From: Streptomyces triticisoli
Lineage (GTDB): Bacteria > Actinomycetota > Actinomycetes > Streptomycetales > Streptomycetaceae
Reading direction: 5' to 3'
Length of the DNA stretch: 64,000 nt
Assembly (NCBI RefSeq): GCF_003270085.1
Contig: NZ_QFDQ01000058.1
Span: 1-64,000 of the forward strand
In this document: piece after piece, positions 28,964 to 37,579 of the stretch
How positions within the stretch are numbered: the stretch's first letter is position 1
How the letters are laid out: every line of letters starts with the position of its first letter
Notes under the pieces: generated by a model
What the model saw: the letters and a program-made list of their open reading frames with translations, nothing else
Database searches by the model: none
What the model was told of the DNA's origin: nothing
Position numbers and translations under genes: made by a program

Positions 28964-29025
28964 GCGGCGCGTCGCGCCCCCGCTCCCCTCTCTTCTGTCT
29001 TCCGGTCAGGGCCTTCGGCTGCCCT
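28928..29025 (+). promoter_or_regulatory. Candidate attenuator upstream of the erm-type gene
   Basis: GCCCTGACCGG (28928-28938, within the leader ORF) is the exact reverse complement of CCGGTCAGGGC (29002-29012), an 11-bp long-range stem. The right arm also overlaps a local hairpin AGGGC (29008-29012)/GCCCT (29021-29025), so the two cannot coexist. A ribosome stalled at leader codons 23-26 would cover or reach the left arm and free the right arm. Whether control is transcriptional or translational cannot be decided by eye. Confidence 0.55.
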
Positions 29026-29059
29026 TCTCCACTCCCACGGAAGACAAGGACCGCAGGCC

Positions 29060-29839
29060 ATGGCCCGCCCCACGCACACTTCCCGTGCGCTCTCGCAGAA
29101 CTTCCTCGCCGACCGCGCCACCGCCGAACGCCTCGCCCACCTCGCCGTCCCGAACGGACGGCACCAGCCCCTGCTGCTCGAAGTCGGCGCCGGAAAGGGC
29201 GCGTTGACCGCGACGCTCGCCCCGCGCTGCCGTGAGCTGCGCGCCTACGAGATCGATCCGCGGCTCGTGCCCGTGCTGCGTACCCGCTTCTCCGACGATC
29301 CGCACGTGCGGATCGTCGGCGGAGACTTCCTCGGCGCGCGGCCCCCTCGCACCCCGTTCTCCGTCGCCGGGAACGTGCCCTACTCCCGTACCGCGGAGAT
29401 CGTCGACTGGTGCCTGCGCGCACCCGCCCTCACCGACGCCACGCTCCTCACCCAGCTCGAGTACGCCCGCAAGCGCACCGGCGACTACGGACGGTGGACG
29501 CTGCTGACCGTACGCAGCTGGCCGCGGTTCGAGTGGCGTCTGGTGGCAAGGGTCGGCCGGACCCGGTTCCGGCCCGTGCCGCGGGTCGACGCCGGGGTGA
29601 TCCGCATCGAGCGCCGGCACACCCCGCTGCTCGCTCCGTCCCGGTACGACAGCTGGCGGCGGCTGGTCGAGCTGGGATTCACCGGAGTGGGCGGTTCGCT
29701 GCACGCCTCGCTGCGCCGGGCCCACCCGGGGCGCCGGGTGTCGGCCGCGTTCCGTGCCGCCCGGCTCGATCCCGGCGTTCTGGTGGGGGAGGTCCCGCCG
29801 GAGCGCTGGCTGGTGCTGCACGAGGTCCTGACCTCCTGA
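29060..29839 (+). CDS. Erm-type 23S rRNA (adenine-2058-N6) methyltransferase
   Basis: Enzyme of 259 residues that methylates A2058 of 23S rRNA and so protects the ribosome from macrolides, lincosamides and streptogramin B. Motifs are the N-terminal SQNFLAD, the SAM motif LLEVGAGKGALT (residues 39-50), the acidic EIDPRL, and the catalytic GNVPYSRT (near 104-111). It resembles Streptomyces lrm/ermO-type monomethylases. AAGGA nine bases before ATG 29060 is the ribosome-binding site. A leader peptide and attenuator precede it. In S. lividans the equivalent lrm gene is followed directly by mgt; here mgt lies 2.3 kb downstream behind inserted genes. Confidence 0.92.
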   Translation: MARPTHTSRALSQNFLADRATAERLAHLAVPNGRHQPLLLEVGAGKGALTATLAPRCRELRAYEIDPRLVPVLRTRFSDDPHVRIVGGDFLGARPPRTPFSVAGNVPYSRTAEIVDWCLRAPALTDATLLTQLEYARKRTGDYGRWTLLTVRSWPRFEWRLVARVGRTRFRPVPRVDAGVIRIERRHTPLLAPSRYDSWRRLVELGFTGVGGSLHASLRRAHPGRRVSAAFRAARLDPGVLVGEVPPERWLVLHEVLTS

Positions 29840-29867
29840 CGGTCCCGCAGCCGTGCCTCCCGGACGG

Positions 29868-29923
29868 CAGCAGAGGGTCCGTCCGCTCCGGGGGGGGGGG
29901 AGGAGCCGACGGACCCTCTGCTG
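29868..29923. terminator. Strong bidirectional terminator with an 11-G loop tract
   Basis: CAGCAGAGGGTCCGTC (29868-29883) and its exact reverse complement (29908-29923) form a 16-bp stem between the convergent erm-type and aldehyde dehydrogenase genes. The loop contains an uninterrupted run of 11 G (29890-29900). Confidence 0.85.
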
Positions 29924-29988
29924 GGAGTTGTCGTCGAATGTCACGCCCACATCGGTCGGGCCGGGGCCGGCCGGCGGACCTGTTCCTG

Positions 29989-31476
29989 TCAGAGCGGGTA
30001 CTGCGCGGGCTCGCCGCGGAGCGTGATCCAGCGGGTTTCGGTGAAGGCCTCGATGTTGGCCTCGGCGCCACCGTGGCGCGATCCGGTGCCCGACGCCCCG
30101 ACCCCGCCGAACGGGGCGTTCGCCTCGTCGTTCACGGTCTGGTCGTTGATGTGCACGATGCCGGTCGGGATGCGCTGTGCGAGTTCCAGCCCCGCGAGCG
30201 CGTCGGCGGTCACGATGCCGAGCGAGAGGCCGTAGCCGGTGTCGGCGGCGAGGGCGACGGCTTCGTCGTCGGTCGTGTACGGGACGACCGACACGACCGG
30301 GCCGAAGACCTCCTCGCGGTAGACCATGGCGTCCTTGGGCGGAGCGGCGACCACGGTCGGGCGGTAGAAGAGGTGGTCGTAGGTGCCGCCGGCCGCGAGG
30401 GTGGCGCCTTGCTCCACCGCTTCCCGCACCCACGCGTGGATGCGGTCGCGCTGGACCTCGTCGATCACGGGCCCCATGTGCACCTGGCCGGCCGCGGGGT
30501 TGCCGACGACCATCGACTCGGCCTTCGCGGCGAGCCTGGCGACGTAGTCGTCGTAGAGCGACTCGTGCACGATGTGGCGGCCGATCGACATGCAGATCTG
30601 GCCCTGGTTGAGGTAGTTGCCCCAGGTGGCGAGGTTGACGGCCTGGTCGACGTCGGCGTCGTGGCGCACGACGAACGCCGAGTTTCCACCCAGTTCGAGG
30701 TGCGCGCGCTTGAGGTGGCGCCCGGCCAGTTCGCCGACCGCGCGGCCCGCGCGGGTGGATCCGGTGAAGGCGACGACACGGACCCGCGGGTCCTCGACGA
30801 TCGCCGTGCCGACGTCCGCGCCGCCCGGCAGGAGTTGCAGCAGCCCCTTCGGCAGGCCCGCTTCCTCGAAGATCCGCACCATCGTGACGCCGCCCGTGAC
30901 GGTCGTGCGCGGGTCGGGCTTCAGCAGCACGGCGTTGCCGAGCGCGAGAGCGGGCGCGACGGCACGGATGCCGAGGATGAGCGGCACGTTGAACGGCGAT
31001 ATCACGCCGACGACGCCGGCGGGAACACGCTGGGCGAACGACAGGCGCGGCTCCTGACTGGACAGCATCTGCCCCAGCGGGTGCGACGGGAGGGCCGCGG
31101 CCTCGTAGCACTCCGACGCGGTCACCCGCACGGCGAAATCGGCGAACGGCGGTATCGAACCCACCTCACGCACGTTCCAGCCGACGATCTCCTCGGCGTG
31201 CTGCTCCCACAGTTGGCCGGCCCGGCGCAGCACGGCGGCGCGTTGCGGGTGAGGCAGGGCCGCCCACTCCTTCTGCGCGCGCTCGGCGCTCTGTGCGGCG
31301 CGGGCGACGTCGGAGGCGTCGGCGAGGCCGACGGTCGCGAGCACGTCTCCGGTGGCCGGTTCGATCGAGTCGGCCGTCCCGCCCGCCCCCTCGACCCACT
31401 CGCCGTCGAGGTGAATCCGACCGGCGAAAGCCGCCGGGTCGAGAAGCCGATCGGTTGTCTCCAGTACTGCGGTCAT
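29989..31476 (-). CDS. NAD(P)-dependent aldehyde dehydrogenase, aromatic-aldehyde type
   Basis: Cytoplasmic enzyme of 495 residues oxidising an aldehyde to the acid; overall type resembles benzaldehyde or vanillin dehydrogenases. The catalytic Cys295 is in NQGQICMS, the general base Glu261 in HLELGGN, the NAD-binding FTGSTRAGRAVGELAG is near 237, and EEVFGPVVSV is present. ATG 31476 is chosen: its A overlaps the TGA of the upstream oxidase remnant (TGATG), and GGGAG lies about seven bases before it. It was therefore translationally coupled to a VAO-type oxidase that would make aromatic aldehydes from phenols or benzylic alcohols. The oxidase is now only a fragment. Confidence 0.9.
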   Translation of the reverse strand: MTAVLETTDRLLDPAAFAGRIHLDGEWVEGAGGTADSIEPATGDVLATVGLADASDVARAAQSAERAQKEWAALPHPQRAAVLRRAGQLWEQHAEEIVGWNVREVGSIPPFADFAVRVTASECYEAAALPSHPLGQMLSSQEPRLSFAQRVPAGVVGVISPFNVPLILGIRAVAPALALGNAVLLKPDPRTTVTGGVTMVRIFEEAGLPKGLLQLLPGGADVGTAIVEDPRVRVVAFTGSTRAGRAVGELAGRHLKRAHLELGGNSAFVVRHDADVDQAVNLATWGNYLNQGQICMSIGRHIVHESLYDDYVARLAAKAESMVVGNPAAGQVHMGPVIDEVQRDRIHAWVREAVEQGATLAAGGTYDHLFYRPTVVAAPPKDAMVYREEVFGPVVSVVPYTTDDEAVALAADTGYGLSLGIVTADALAGLELAQRIPTGIVHINDQTVNDEANAPFGGVGASGTGSRHGGAEANIEAFTETRWITLRGEPAQYPL

Positions 31477-31745
31477 CAAAAACTCCCTGCTCTCGATGTT
31501 CGCCGGTGGTGTCGGACCCGGGCTTCGACGGCCCGGAACCCGCCGGCCGACGGCCGGATCCCCTGCTTCCCCGGCGACAGGATGCCGTGGGGGTCCAGGG
31601 CGTCCTTCAGCTTCTGGTTCAGGCGGCGCTGGGCGTGGTGGCCGAAGCCGAACTGGTCGGCGATGCGGCCCATGAACCGCAGGTGTCCGCGGTACTCACC
31701 GTAGCCCTTCTGCGCGGACTCGCCGATCATCTCGCCGGGCACCTC
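31476..31745 (-). pseudogene. C-terminal remnant of a VAO-type flavin oxidase
   Basis: Frame reading PGEMIGESAQKGYGEYRGHL, then FMGRIADQFGFGHHAQRRLN and LKDALDPHGILSPGKQGI, the C-terminus of vanillyl-alcohol-oxidase/4-cresol-dehydrogenase-type flavoproteins. The FAD-binding domain and most of the substrate cap are missing; sequence on the far side of about 31745 belongs to another remnant. Its stop overlaps the aldehyde dehydrogenase start. The intact protein would have been about 520-530 residues, of which roughly 85 remain. Confidence 0.75.
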
Positions 31746-32152
31746 GAACGTGCGTCCAGGTGGAGCAGGTCCATGCTCGGGCTGCCCGCGACCGCCCGGT
31801 CGGGCGGCAGGACGCCGCGGACGACGATCGCGGCGACGAGGATGCCGTAGGGAGCGCCCACCGACAACAGGACCGACAGGAAGGCGAGGACCGCCACGAA
31901 GGCGAGGACCGGGACGACGGAGCCGACGAGCCGGTCGTTGAAGCCGTGCGAGCCGGCGACCTGACCGGTGATCGGTGCCTGCGCCCCGTCGACCCTGCCC
32001 AGCGTGGCGGGCCGTACCTCGTCGCGCAGCTTCTGAAGGCTCTGGCCGGCCTTGTCCGAGTCGGAGCCGCCGACCGGAGGGACGGAGGCGAGGGCGACGT
32101 TCCGCGCCCCGGCGCCGTAAAGCGTTTGAACGCGACGCGCCGTCTCGTTCAT
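31746..32152 (-). pseudogene. Internally deleted remnant of an MMPL/RND-family transporter
   Basis: From ATG 32152 leftward the frame reads ARNVALASVPPVGGSDSD and RPATLGRVDGAQAPITGQVA, then a membrane stretch SVVPVLAFVAVLAFLSVLLS and a short tail RGVLPPDRAVA. The order of motifs matches the middle and the end of MMPL exporters with the intervening membrane domains deleted. It is fused near 31745 to the oxidase remnant. No complete copy is seen. Function is lost. Confidence 0.6.
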
Positions 32153-32162
32153 GGTGGGCGGC

Positions 32163-33383
32163 ATGACGACCGGTGCCCACATCGCCATGTTCTCCATCGC
32201 CGCCCACGGCCACGTGAACCCCAGCCTGGAGGTGATCCGGGAACTCGTCGCACGCGGGCACCGGGTCACGTACGCCATCCCGCCGGTGTTCGCGGACAAG
32301 GTCGCCGAGACCGGCGCCGAGGTGAAACCCTGGCGCTCCACGCTGCCCTCGCCCGACGACGACCCGTCCGCCTGGGGGACCACGCTGCTCGACAACGTCG
32401 AGCCGTTCCTGAACGACGCGATCCAGGCCCTGCCCCAGCTGATCGAGGCCTACGCGGGCGACGAGCCCGACCTGGTCCTGCACGACATCGCCTCCTACCC
32501 GGCCCGCGTCCTGGCCCACCGCTGGGGCGTGCCGGCGATCTCCCTCTCGCCGAACCTCGTCGCCTGGGAGGGCTACGAGGAGGAGGTCGCCGAACCGATG
32601 TGGGCGGAGCCCCGGCAGACCGAACGGGGCAGGGCCTACTACGCCCGCTTCGAGGCCTGGCTGAGGGAGAACGGGATCACCCAGCACCCGGACCCCTTCG
32701 CCGGCCGCCCCGCCCGCTCGCTCGTCCTGATCCCGCGGGCGCTGCAGCCGCACGCCGACCGGGTCGACGAGAAGGTCCACACCTTCGTCGGCGCCTGCCA
32801 GGGCGACCGCTCGGCCCAGGGCGACTGGCAGCGGCCCGCCGGGGCGGAGAAGGTGGTGCTCGTCTCGCTCGGATCGGCCTTCACCAAGCAGCTCGCCTTC
32901 TACCGGGAGTGCGTCCGGGCCTTCGCCGGACTGCCGGGCTGGCACCTGGTGCTCCAGGTCGGCCGGCACGTGACCCCGGCCGAACTCGGCGACGTACCCG
33001 TCAACGTCGAAGTGCGCTCCTGGGTGCCGCAGTTGGCGGTCCTTCGCAAGGCCGACCTGTTTGTCACGCACGCCGGGGCCGGCGGCAGCCAGGAGGGCCT
33101 GGCCACCGCCACGCCGATGATCGCCGTGCCGCAGGCCGTCGACCAGTTCGGCAACGCGGACATGCTCCAGGGCCTCGGCGTCGCCCGCCACCTCCCCACG
33201 GAGGAGGCGACCGCCGAGACCCTGCGCGCCGCCGCCCTCGCCCTGGTCGACGACCCCGAGGTGGCCCGGCGGCTGAAGGGGGTCCAGGCCGCGATGGCGC
33301 AGGAAGGCGGCACACGACAGGCGGCCGACCTCATCGAGGCCGAGCTGCCCACCGGACACGGCCGGAAGGGCTCGGCACCGTGA
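32163..33383 (+). CDS. mgt: Macrolide-inactivating glycosyltransferase (Mgt, OleD-like)
   Basis: GT1 (GT-B fold) enzyme of 406 residues that transfers glucose from UDP-glucose to a hydroxyl of macrolides and inactivates them. The N-terminal acceptor domain has the catalytic His region [20 protein letters not shown]. The C-terminal donor domain carries [13 protein letters not shown] and [20 protein letters not shown] then [12 protein letters not shown]. Sequence and length fit S. lividans Mgt. ATG 32163 is taken; ATG 32151 is in frame. In S. lividans mgt lies next to lrm; here the pair is separated by the oppositely oriented aldehyde dehydrogenase and two remnants, so mgt must have its own promoter, perhaps within the MMPL remnant. 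Confidence 0.92.
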   Translation: MTTGAHIAMFSIAAHGHVNPSLEVIRELVARGHRVTYAIPPVFADKVAETGAEVKPWRSTLPSPDDDPSAWGTTLLDNVEPFLNDAIQALPQLIEAYAGDEPDLVLHDIASYPARVLAHRWGVPAISLSPNLVAWEGYEEEVAEPMWAEPRQTERGRAYYARFEAWLRENGITQHPDPFAGRPARSLVLIPRALQPHADRVDEKVHTFVGACQGDRSAQGDWQRPAGAEKVVLVSLGSAFTKQLAFYRECVRAFAGLPGWHLVLQVGRHVTPAELGDVPVNVEVRSWVPQLAVLRKADLFVTHAGAGGSQEGLATATPMIAVPQAVDQFGNADMLQGLGVARHLPTEEATAETLRAAALALVDDPEVARRLKGVQAAMAQEGGTRQAADLIEAELPTGHGRKGSAP

Positions 33384-33531
33384 GGGGGAAACATTGTTGA
33401 ACAAGTCACAGCCGCGTGTATGAGTTGATCCGCACGCCGCGATCCGCCATCGTTTCGAATATCTCCACCCCACAGTCGGCGGCTGTCGTGCTCACCCCCA
33501 CGGGGCACGACGGCCGCTTTATGGTGGGCGG

Positions 33532-34083
33532 ATGACGACGTATGCGGCGCTGCTGCGCGGAATCAACGTGGGCGGCGGCAAGAAGGTCCCGATGGCCGAG
33601 CTGCGCACCCTGGTGGAGGGTCTCGGTCATACCGGTGTCCGTACGTATCTGCAGAGCGGGCAGGCCGTCTTCGCCTCCGGGCGCGGCGACGAGGAGTCGC
33701 TGGCCGCCGAGCTCGCGGGCGCCGTCGGGAAGCGGTTCGGGTTCCCGGTGGACGTGATCGTGCGGGACCACGCCTATCTGCGGGCGGTCGCCGAGGCCTG
33801 CCCGTTCCCGGCCGCCGAGCTGGAGGGCAGACAGCTGCACGTCACCTACTACTCGGCCCCCGTCGACGCGGCGCGCTTCGCGGGGATCGACCGGGCCGCC
33901 CACCTGCCCGAGGAGTTCCGCCTCGGCGACCGCGCCCTTTACCTGTACGCACCGGACGGACTGGGCCGCTCCAGGCTCGCCGAGCGCCTGTCCGGGCCCC
34001 GGCTGAACAAGGACGTGATCGCGACCAGCCGGAACTGGAACACGGTGCTCAAACTCGTCGAGTTGACCGCCCAGGACGCCTGA
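33532..34083 (+). CDS. DUF1697 family protein
   Basis: Protein of 183 residues with the hallmark start TYAALLRGINVGGGKKVPMA, the TYLQSGQAVFAS segment and the C-terminal NKDVIATSRNWNTVLKLVEL. DUF1697 proteins are widespread in actinobacteria, cytoplasmic and of unknown function. The 148-base gap after mgt holds an 11-base palindrome TTGTTGAACAA (33394-33404), just past the mgt stop. It is convergent with the aldo/keto reductase gene, 15 bases apart. Confidence 0.92.
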   Translation: MTTYAALLRGINVGGGKKVPMAELRTLVEGLGHTGVRTYLQSGQAVFASGRGDEESLAAELAGAVGKRFGFPVDVIVRDHAYLRAVAEACPFPAAELEGRQLHVTYYSAPVDAARFAGIDRAAHLPEEFRLGDRALYLYAPDGLGRSRLAERLSGPRLNKDVIATSRNWNTVLKLVELTAQDA

Positions 34084-34098
34084 CCGGGGCGGGCGCGA

Positions 34099-34938
34099 TC
34101 ATCTGAGGGAGGCCAGCAGGGACAGTTCAGTGGCGGTCAGCCGTACACCGGCCGCGTCCAGGTTCTCCTCCAGGTGGACGAGCCTGCCCGTGCCCGGGGT
34201 CGGGCAGAGCACGGGGGAGCGGTGCAGCAGCCACGCCAGGGCGACCTGCCCCGGCGTGGCCCCGTGCGCGGCGGCGATCCGCGCGCACTCCGGATGTTTG
34301 GTCAACTCGCCGTTGCCCAGCGGGAACCACGGCAGGAACGCGATCCCGCGCTCCTCGCACAGATCCAGCAGCGGCTCGGACTCGCGGTCCAGGAGGTTGT
34401 AGCGGTTCTGGACGGAGACGATCTCCGTCAACTCCAGGGCGGCGGAGAGCTGTTCGGCGGACACGGTGTCCAGGCCGACGTACCGGATCTTGCCCTCCGC
34501 CCGCAACTCCTCCAGCGCGCCCAGCTGTTCGGCCATCGGAACGGCCGGATCCAGCCGGTGCAGCTGGTACAGATCGATCGTTTCCAGCCGTAGTCGGCGC
34601 AGGCTCGCCTCGCACATCTCCCGCAGGCTCTCGGGCCGCCCGTCGATGTGCCAGGCGCTGTCGCTGGTGCGGACCACCCCGCCCTTGGTGGCGATCACCA
34701 GCCCCTCGGGGTACGGGTGCAGGGCCTCGGCCACCAGTTCCTCGGCGATGGACGGGCCGTAGTTGTCCGCGGTGTCGATCAGGGTCACCCCGCGCTCGAC
34801 CGCCCGCCGCAGCACGGCCACCGCGTCCCGCACGTCACCGCGCGGACCCCAGTAGCCGGGGCCGGTGAGCTGGGCGGTGCCGTAGCCGAGGCGCCGTACG
34901 GGCAGGTCACCGCCGAGCGCGAACGTCTCTTCGATCAT
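34099..34938 (-). CDS. Aldo/keto reductase
   Basis: NADPH-dependent oxidoreductase of 279 residues with a TIM-barrel fold. Catalytic residues are seen in LIDTADNYGPS (Asp and Tyr), VIATKGG (Lys) and LYQLHRLDP (His). The cofactor end ALAWLLHRSPVLCPTPGTGR lies near the C-terminus. ATG 34938 is chosen over an upstream GTG at 35064 because similarity begins at MIEETFALGGDLPVRRLGYG; no clear ribosome-binding site precedes it. It stands alone and the substrate is unknown. Confidence 0.92.
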   Translation of the reverse strand: MIEETFALGGDLPVRRLGYGTAQLTGPGYWGPRGDVRDAVAVLRRAVERGVTLIDTADNYGPSIAEELVAEALHPYPEGLVIATKGGVVRTSDSAWHIDGRPESLREMCEASLRRLRLETIDLYQLHRLDPAVPMAEQLGALEELRAEGKIRYVGLDTVSAEQLSAALELTEIVSVQNRYNLLDRESEPLLDLCEERGIAFLPWFPLGNGELTKHPECARIAAAHGATPGQVALAWLLHRSPVLCPTPGTGRLVHLEENLDAAGVRLTATELSLLASLR

Positions 34939-35104
34939 CCGGTGGAGGGTACAGGGGGTGCGGGGGTTCCTCCCGGGCGCGGATGGCGAGATCTGATCCG
35001 TCCCGTGGTGCCGCAGTGACACTCGGGCCGTGCTCGGCGCTGTACGGAACGGCGACCATCGCACACCGGGTTTCCGGCGGGCGGTGGTCGGGTCCGTCCG
35101 CGGT

Positions 35105-35127
35105 CCGGCACCACGGGGGAGTGCCGG
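35105..35127 (-). terminator. Hairpin after the sulfur gene block
   Basis: CCGGCAC (35105-35111) and GTGCCGG (35121-35127) form a 7-bp stem with a nine-base loop, 16 bases past the stop of the chelatase gene. It is the likely end of the minus-strand sulfur transcript. Confidence 0.55.
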
Positions 35128-35142
35128 GCCGTGGGCGTGCTG

Positions 35143-35889
35143 TCAGGCGCCCAGGGCCGCCCGCAGCGGCAGCCGGGCGGCGTCGTACCGCTCCAGCAGC
35201 AGCCGCGCCACCTCCGGCGCGGGGCCGAGGACATCGGCCAGGACGTCGGCCCGTGCCTCGGCGGCGCCCCGCGCGATACGGTCCGGCAGGAACCCCGGGG
35301 CCAGGACGTACGGCGCGACCGCGACCTTCGCGCAGCCCAGCGACCGCAGTTCGCGCACCGCGTCCCCGGTGCGCGGAAGGGATGCGGAGGCGAACGCAGG
35401 CCGCACGGCGCACCAACCGGTGTGCCGCCACTCCCGCGCGATTTCTGCGATCACTGCGATCGCCTCCGGGTCGGAGGACCCCGCCGAGGCCAGTACCACC
35501 CCGGTCGAGGACTTGTCGGCGGGGGACAGCCCCGCCTCGTACAGCCGGCGCTCCAGGGTCCGCGTCAGCAGCGGCGAGGGGCCGAGGACGTCGGCCTGCC
35601 GGATCCGCAGCCGCGACGGTGCCTCACGCAGCACGGACGGGATGTCCGACTTGGCGTGGAAGGCGCGGGTCAGGAGGAGCGGCAGAGCGACCACGTTCCG
35701 CACCCCCCGGCCCGCCAGTGACTCCAGCACCCCCTGCACGGAGGGGACGTTGAAGTCCAGGAAGCCGGTCTCCACCCGCAGCCCGGGGCGCATCGCCCGG
35801 ACTCGGCGGATCAGGGCGTGCACGGTCGCGGCATGCCGCGGATCGCGGCTGCCGTGGGCGACGACGAGGAGAACGGGCTGCTGGTGCAC
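35143..35889 (-). CDS. CbiX-type sirohydrochlorin chelatase
   Basis: Enzyme of 248 residues inserting iron (or cobalt) into sirohydrochlorin. The N-terminal metal-site segment VVAHGSRDPRHAATV and the LTRAFHAKSDIP segment carry the two His expected for metal insertion, and a second CbiX-like half follows (APYVLAPGFLPDRIARGA). Sulfite reductase needs sirohaem, so its place as the last gene after ssuABC in the sulfate-assimilation block explains the context. GTG 35889 starts six bases after the ssuC stop, consistent with cotranscription. Confidence 0.9.
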   Translation of the reverse strand: MHQQPVLLVVAHGSRDPRHAATVHALIRRVRAMRPGLRVETGFLDFNVPSVQGVLESLAGRGVRNVVALPLLLTRAFHAKSDIPSVLREAPSRLRIRQADVLGPSPLLTRTLERRLYEAGLSPADKSSTGVVLASAGSSDPEAIAVIAEIAREWRHTGWCAVRPAFASASLPRTGDAVRELRSLGCAKVAVAPYVLAPGFLPDRIARGAAEARADVLADVLGPAPEVARLLLERYDAARLPLRAALGA

Positions 35890-35895
35890 GGGCGT

Positions 35896-36786
35896 TCAGC
35901 TCTTCACCAGAAGACCGCGGCTGCGCAGCACCCACCGCTCCAGCGGACTGAAGATCAGCAGGTCGATGGCGATGCCGACGAACAGGATCAGGATGATGGC
36001 CTCGAACACCATCGACATGGAGCTCGCGTTGCGGCCGTTCTCCAGCAAGGCGCCCAGCCCGATGCCCAGATCCGGCGAGGAGGCGATGATCTCCGCCGCC
36101 ATCAGCGAACGCCAGGAGAACGCCCAGCCCTGCTTCAGACCGGCCAGATAGCCCGGCAGCGCGGCCGGCAGCACGATGTGCCAGGCGCCCCGGACCCCCG
36201 TCGCGCCCATCGTGCGGCCCGCCCGCAGGAACAGCGGCGGCACCTGGTCGATGCCGGACACCAGGCCGTTGGCGATGGACGGGACCGCGCCGAGCAGGAT
36301 CACCGCGTACATCATCGAGTTGTTCAGGCCCAGCCAGATCACCGCCGGCGGTACCCACGCCACCGAGGGCAGCGACTGCAGACCGGACAGGACCGGGCCG
36401 ATGGCCGCCCGCACGAACTTCACCCGGGCCACCAGCAGCCCCAGCGGGGTGCCGATCGCCAGCGCGAACAGGAAGCCCAGCAGACCGCGCGAGACGGACG
36501 TCCAGACGAAGTCGAGCAGCGTGCCCTGCAGCCAGGCGTCCTTGAACTCGCGGCCCACGTCGGCCGGCGAGGGCAGCTTGCTCGGGTCGTCGACCACCTT
36601 GAGGGAGATCAGCGCCTGCCAGACCACCAGGACCACCGCGATCGCCACGATCGGCGGCAGGATCTTGTTGACGAAGGTCTGCCGCAAGGGCGTACGCCCG
36701 GTCTCGGTGGCCTCCAGCGCGTCGAGTCCGGCCTCCACACCGGCCAGTTCGGCGCCCTGCGCCGTCTTCGTGTCAGTGCCGGCCAT
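35896..36786 (-). CDS. ssuC: Sulfonate/nitrate/taurine-type ABC transporter permease
   Basis: Membrane permease of 296 residues. After a short cytoplasmic N-terminus it has about six membrane helices and the BPD_transp_1 EAA-loop (GATGVRGAWHIVLPAALPGY) that docks onto the ATPase. Sequence type is SsuC/TauC/NrtB; sulfonate is inferred from the cys genes around it. ATG 36786 overlaps the 3' end of the ATPase gene by 14 bases, so the genes are translationally linked. Confidence 0.9.
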   Translation of the reverse strand: MAGTDTKTAQGAELAGVEAGLDALEATETGRTPLRQTFVNKILPPIVAIAVVLVVWQALISLKVVDDPSKLPSPADVGREFKDAWLQGTLLDFVWTSVSRGLLGFLFALAIGTPLGLLVARVKFVRAAIGPVLSGLQSLPSVAWVPPAVIWLGLNNSMMYAVILLGAVPSIANGLVSGIDQVPPLFLRAGRTMGATGVRGAWHIVLPAALPGYLAGLKQGWAFSWRSLMAAEIIASSPDLGIGLGALLENGRNASSMSMVFEAIILILFVGIAIDLLIFSPLERWVLRSRGLLVKS

Positions 36787-37552
36787 GGCGGCGGATCTCC
36801 CCACGCAGTACTTCGGTGATCTCCAGGGACAGCTCCGCGACGGGCGCGTCCTCGATACGGCGCGGCTGATCGATGTCCACCGTCCACTCGCGGGCCACCC
36901 GGCCCGGTCGGGAGGACAGCAGCACCACGCGCTGGGCGAGCCGCACCGCCTCGCGCACGTTGTGCGTCACGAACAGGACCGACACGCCGGTTTCCTGCCA
37001 GATCCTGGTCAGCTCGTCGTGCAGCACGTCCCGGGTGATGGCGTCCAGGGCCGCGAACGGCTCGTCCATCAGCAGCAGGTTGCTCTCCTGGGCGAGCGCG
37101 CGGGCCATCGCCACACGCTGGCGCATACCGCCGGACAGCTCGTGCACCCGCTTGCCGTACGCGCCCTTCAGCCGGACCAGTTCGAGCAGCTCCTCGGCCC
37201 TGCCGCGCCGCTGCGGCTTCGGCATCCCCCTGAGTTTCAGGGCGAGTTCGATGTTCTTGCCCGCGGTCAGCCAGGGGAACAGGGCGTGCTCCTGGAACAT
37301 CAGGGCGGGGCGGCCGTCCGTCGTGATGGACCCGGCGGTGGGCCGGTCGAGGCCCGCCACCAGGTTCAGCAGGGTGGACTTGCCGCAGCCCGAGGCCCCC
37401 AGGAGGGTCACGAACTCGCCCGGGGCGACATCGAGGCTGATGCCGTCCAGGACGAGCTGCTGCCCGCCCGGAGCCGTGAAGGACTTCGAGACGTTCTCAA
37501 GGCGCGCCGCGTGCACTACGGACTCGGCGGCCGTGGCGAGGGTCGTGGCCAT
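36773..37552 (-). CDS. ssuB: Sulfonate-type ABC transporter ATPase
   Basis: ATP-binding subunit of 259 residues. Walker A is LLGASGCGKSTLLNLVAG, the signature is LSGGMRQRVAMARAL, and Walker B is LLLMDEPFAALD, followed by the switch His in VLFVTHNVREAV. ATG 37552 is preferred to GTG 37561 because AGGAGG lies eight bases before it. It drives import through the adjacent permease; the substrate-binding lipoprotein gene is 27 bases upstream on the same strand. Confidence 0.93.
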   Translation of the reverse strand: MATTLATAAESVVHAARLENVSKSFTAPGGQQLVLDGISLDVAPGEFVTLLGASGCGKSTLLNLVAGLDRPTAGSITTDGRPALMFQEHALFPWLTAGKNIELALKLRGMPKPQRRGRAEELLELVRLKGAYGKRVHELSGGMRQRVAMARALAQESNLLLMDEPFAALDAITRDVLHDELTRIWQETGVSVLFVTHNVREAVRLAQRVVLLSSRPGRVAREWTVDIDQPRRIEDAPVAELSLEITEVLRGEIRRHGRH

Positions 37553-37579
37553 GGTCGTCACCTCCTGGGAACTCTTCGG

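Noticed and set aside
33394-33404. TTGTTGAACAA palindrome as an operator
   Set aside because: An 11-base palindrome just after the mgt stop; no second copy or promoter context supports a regulatory role.
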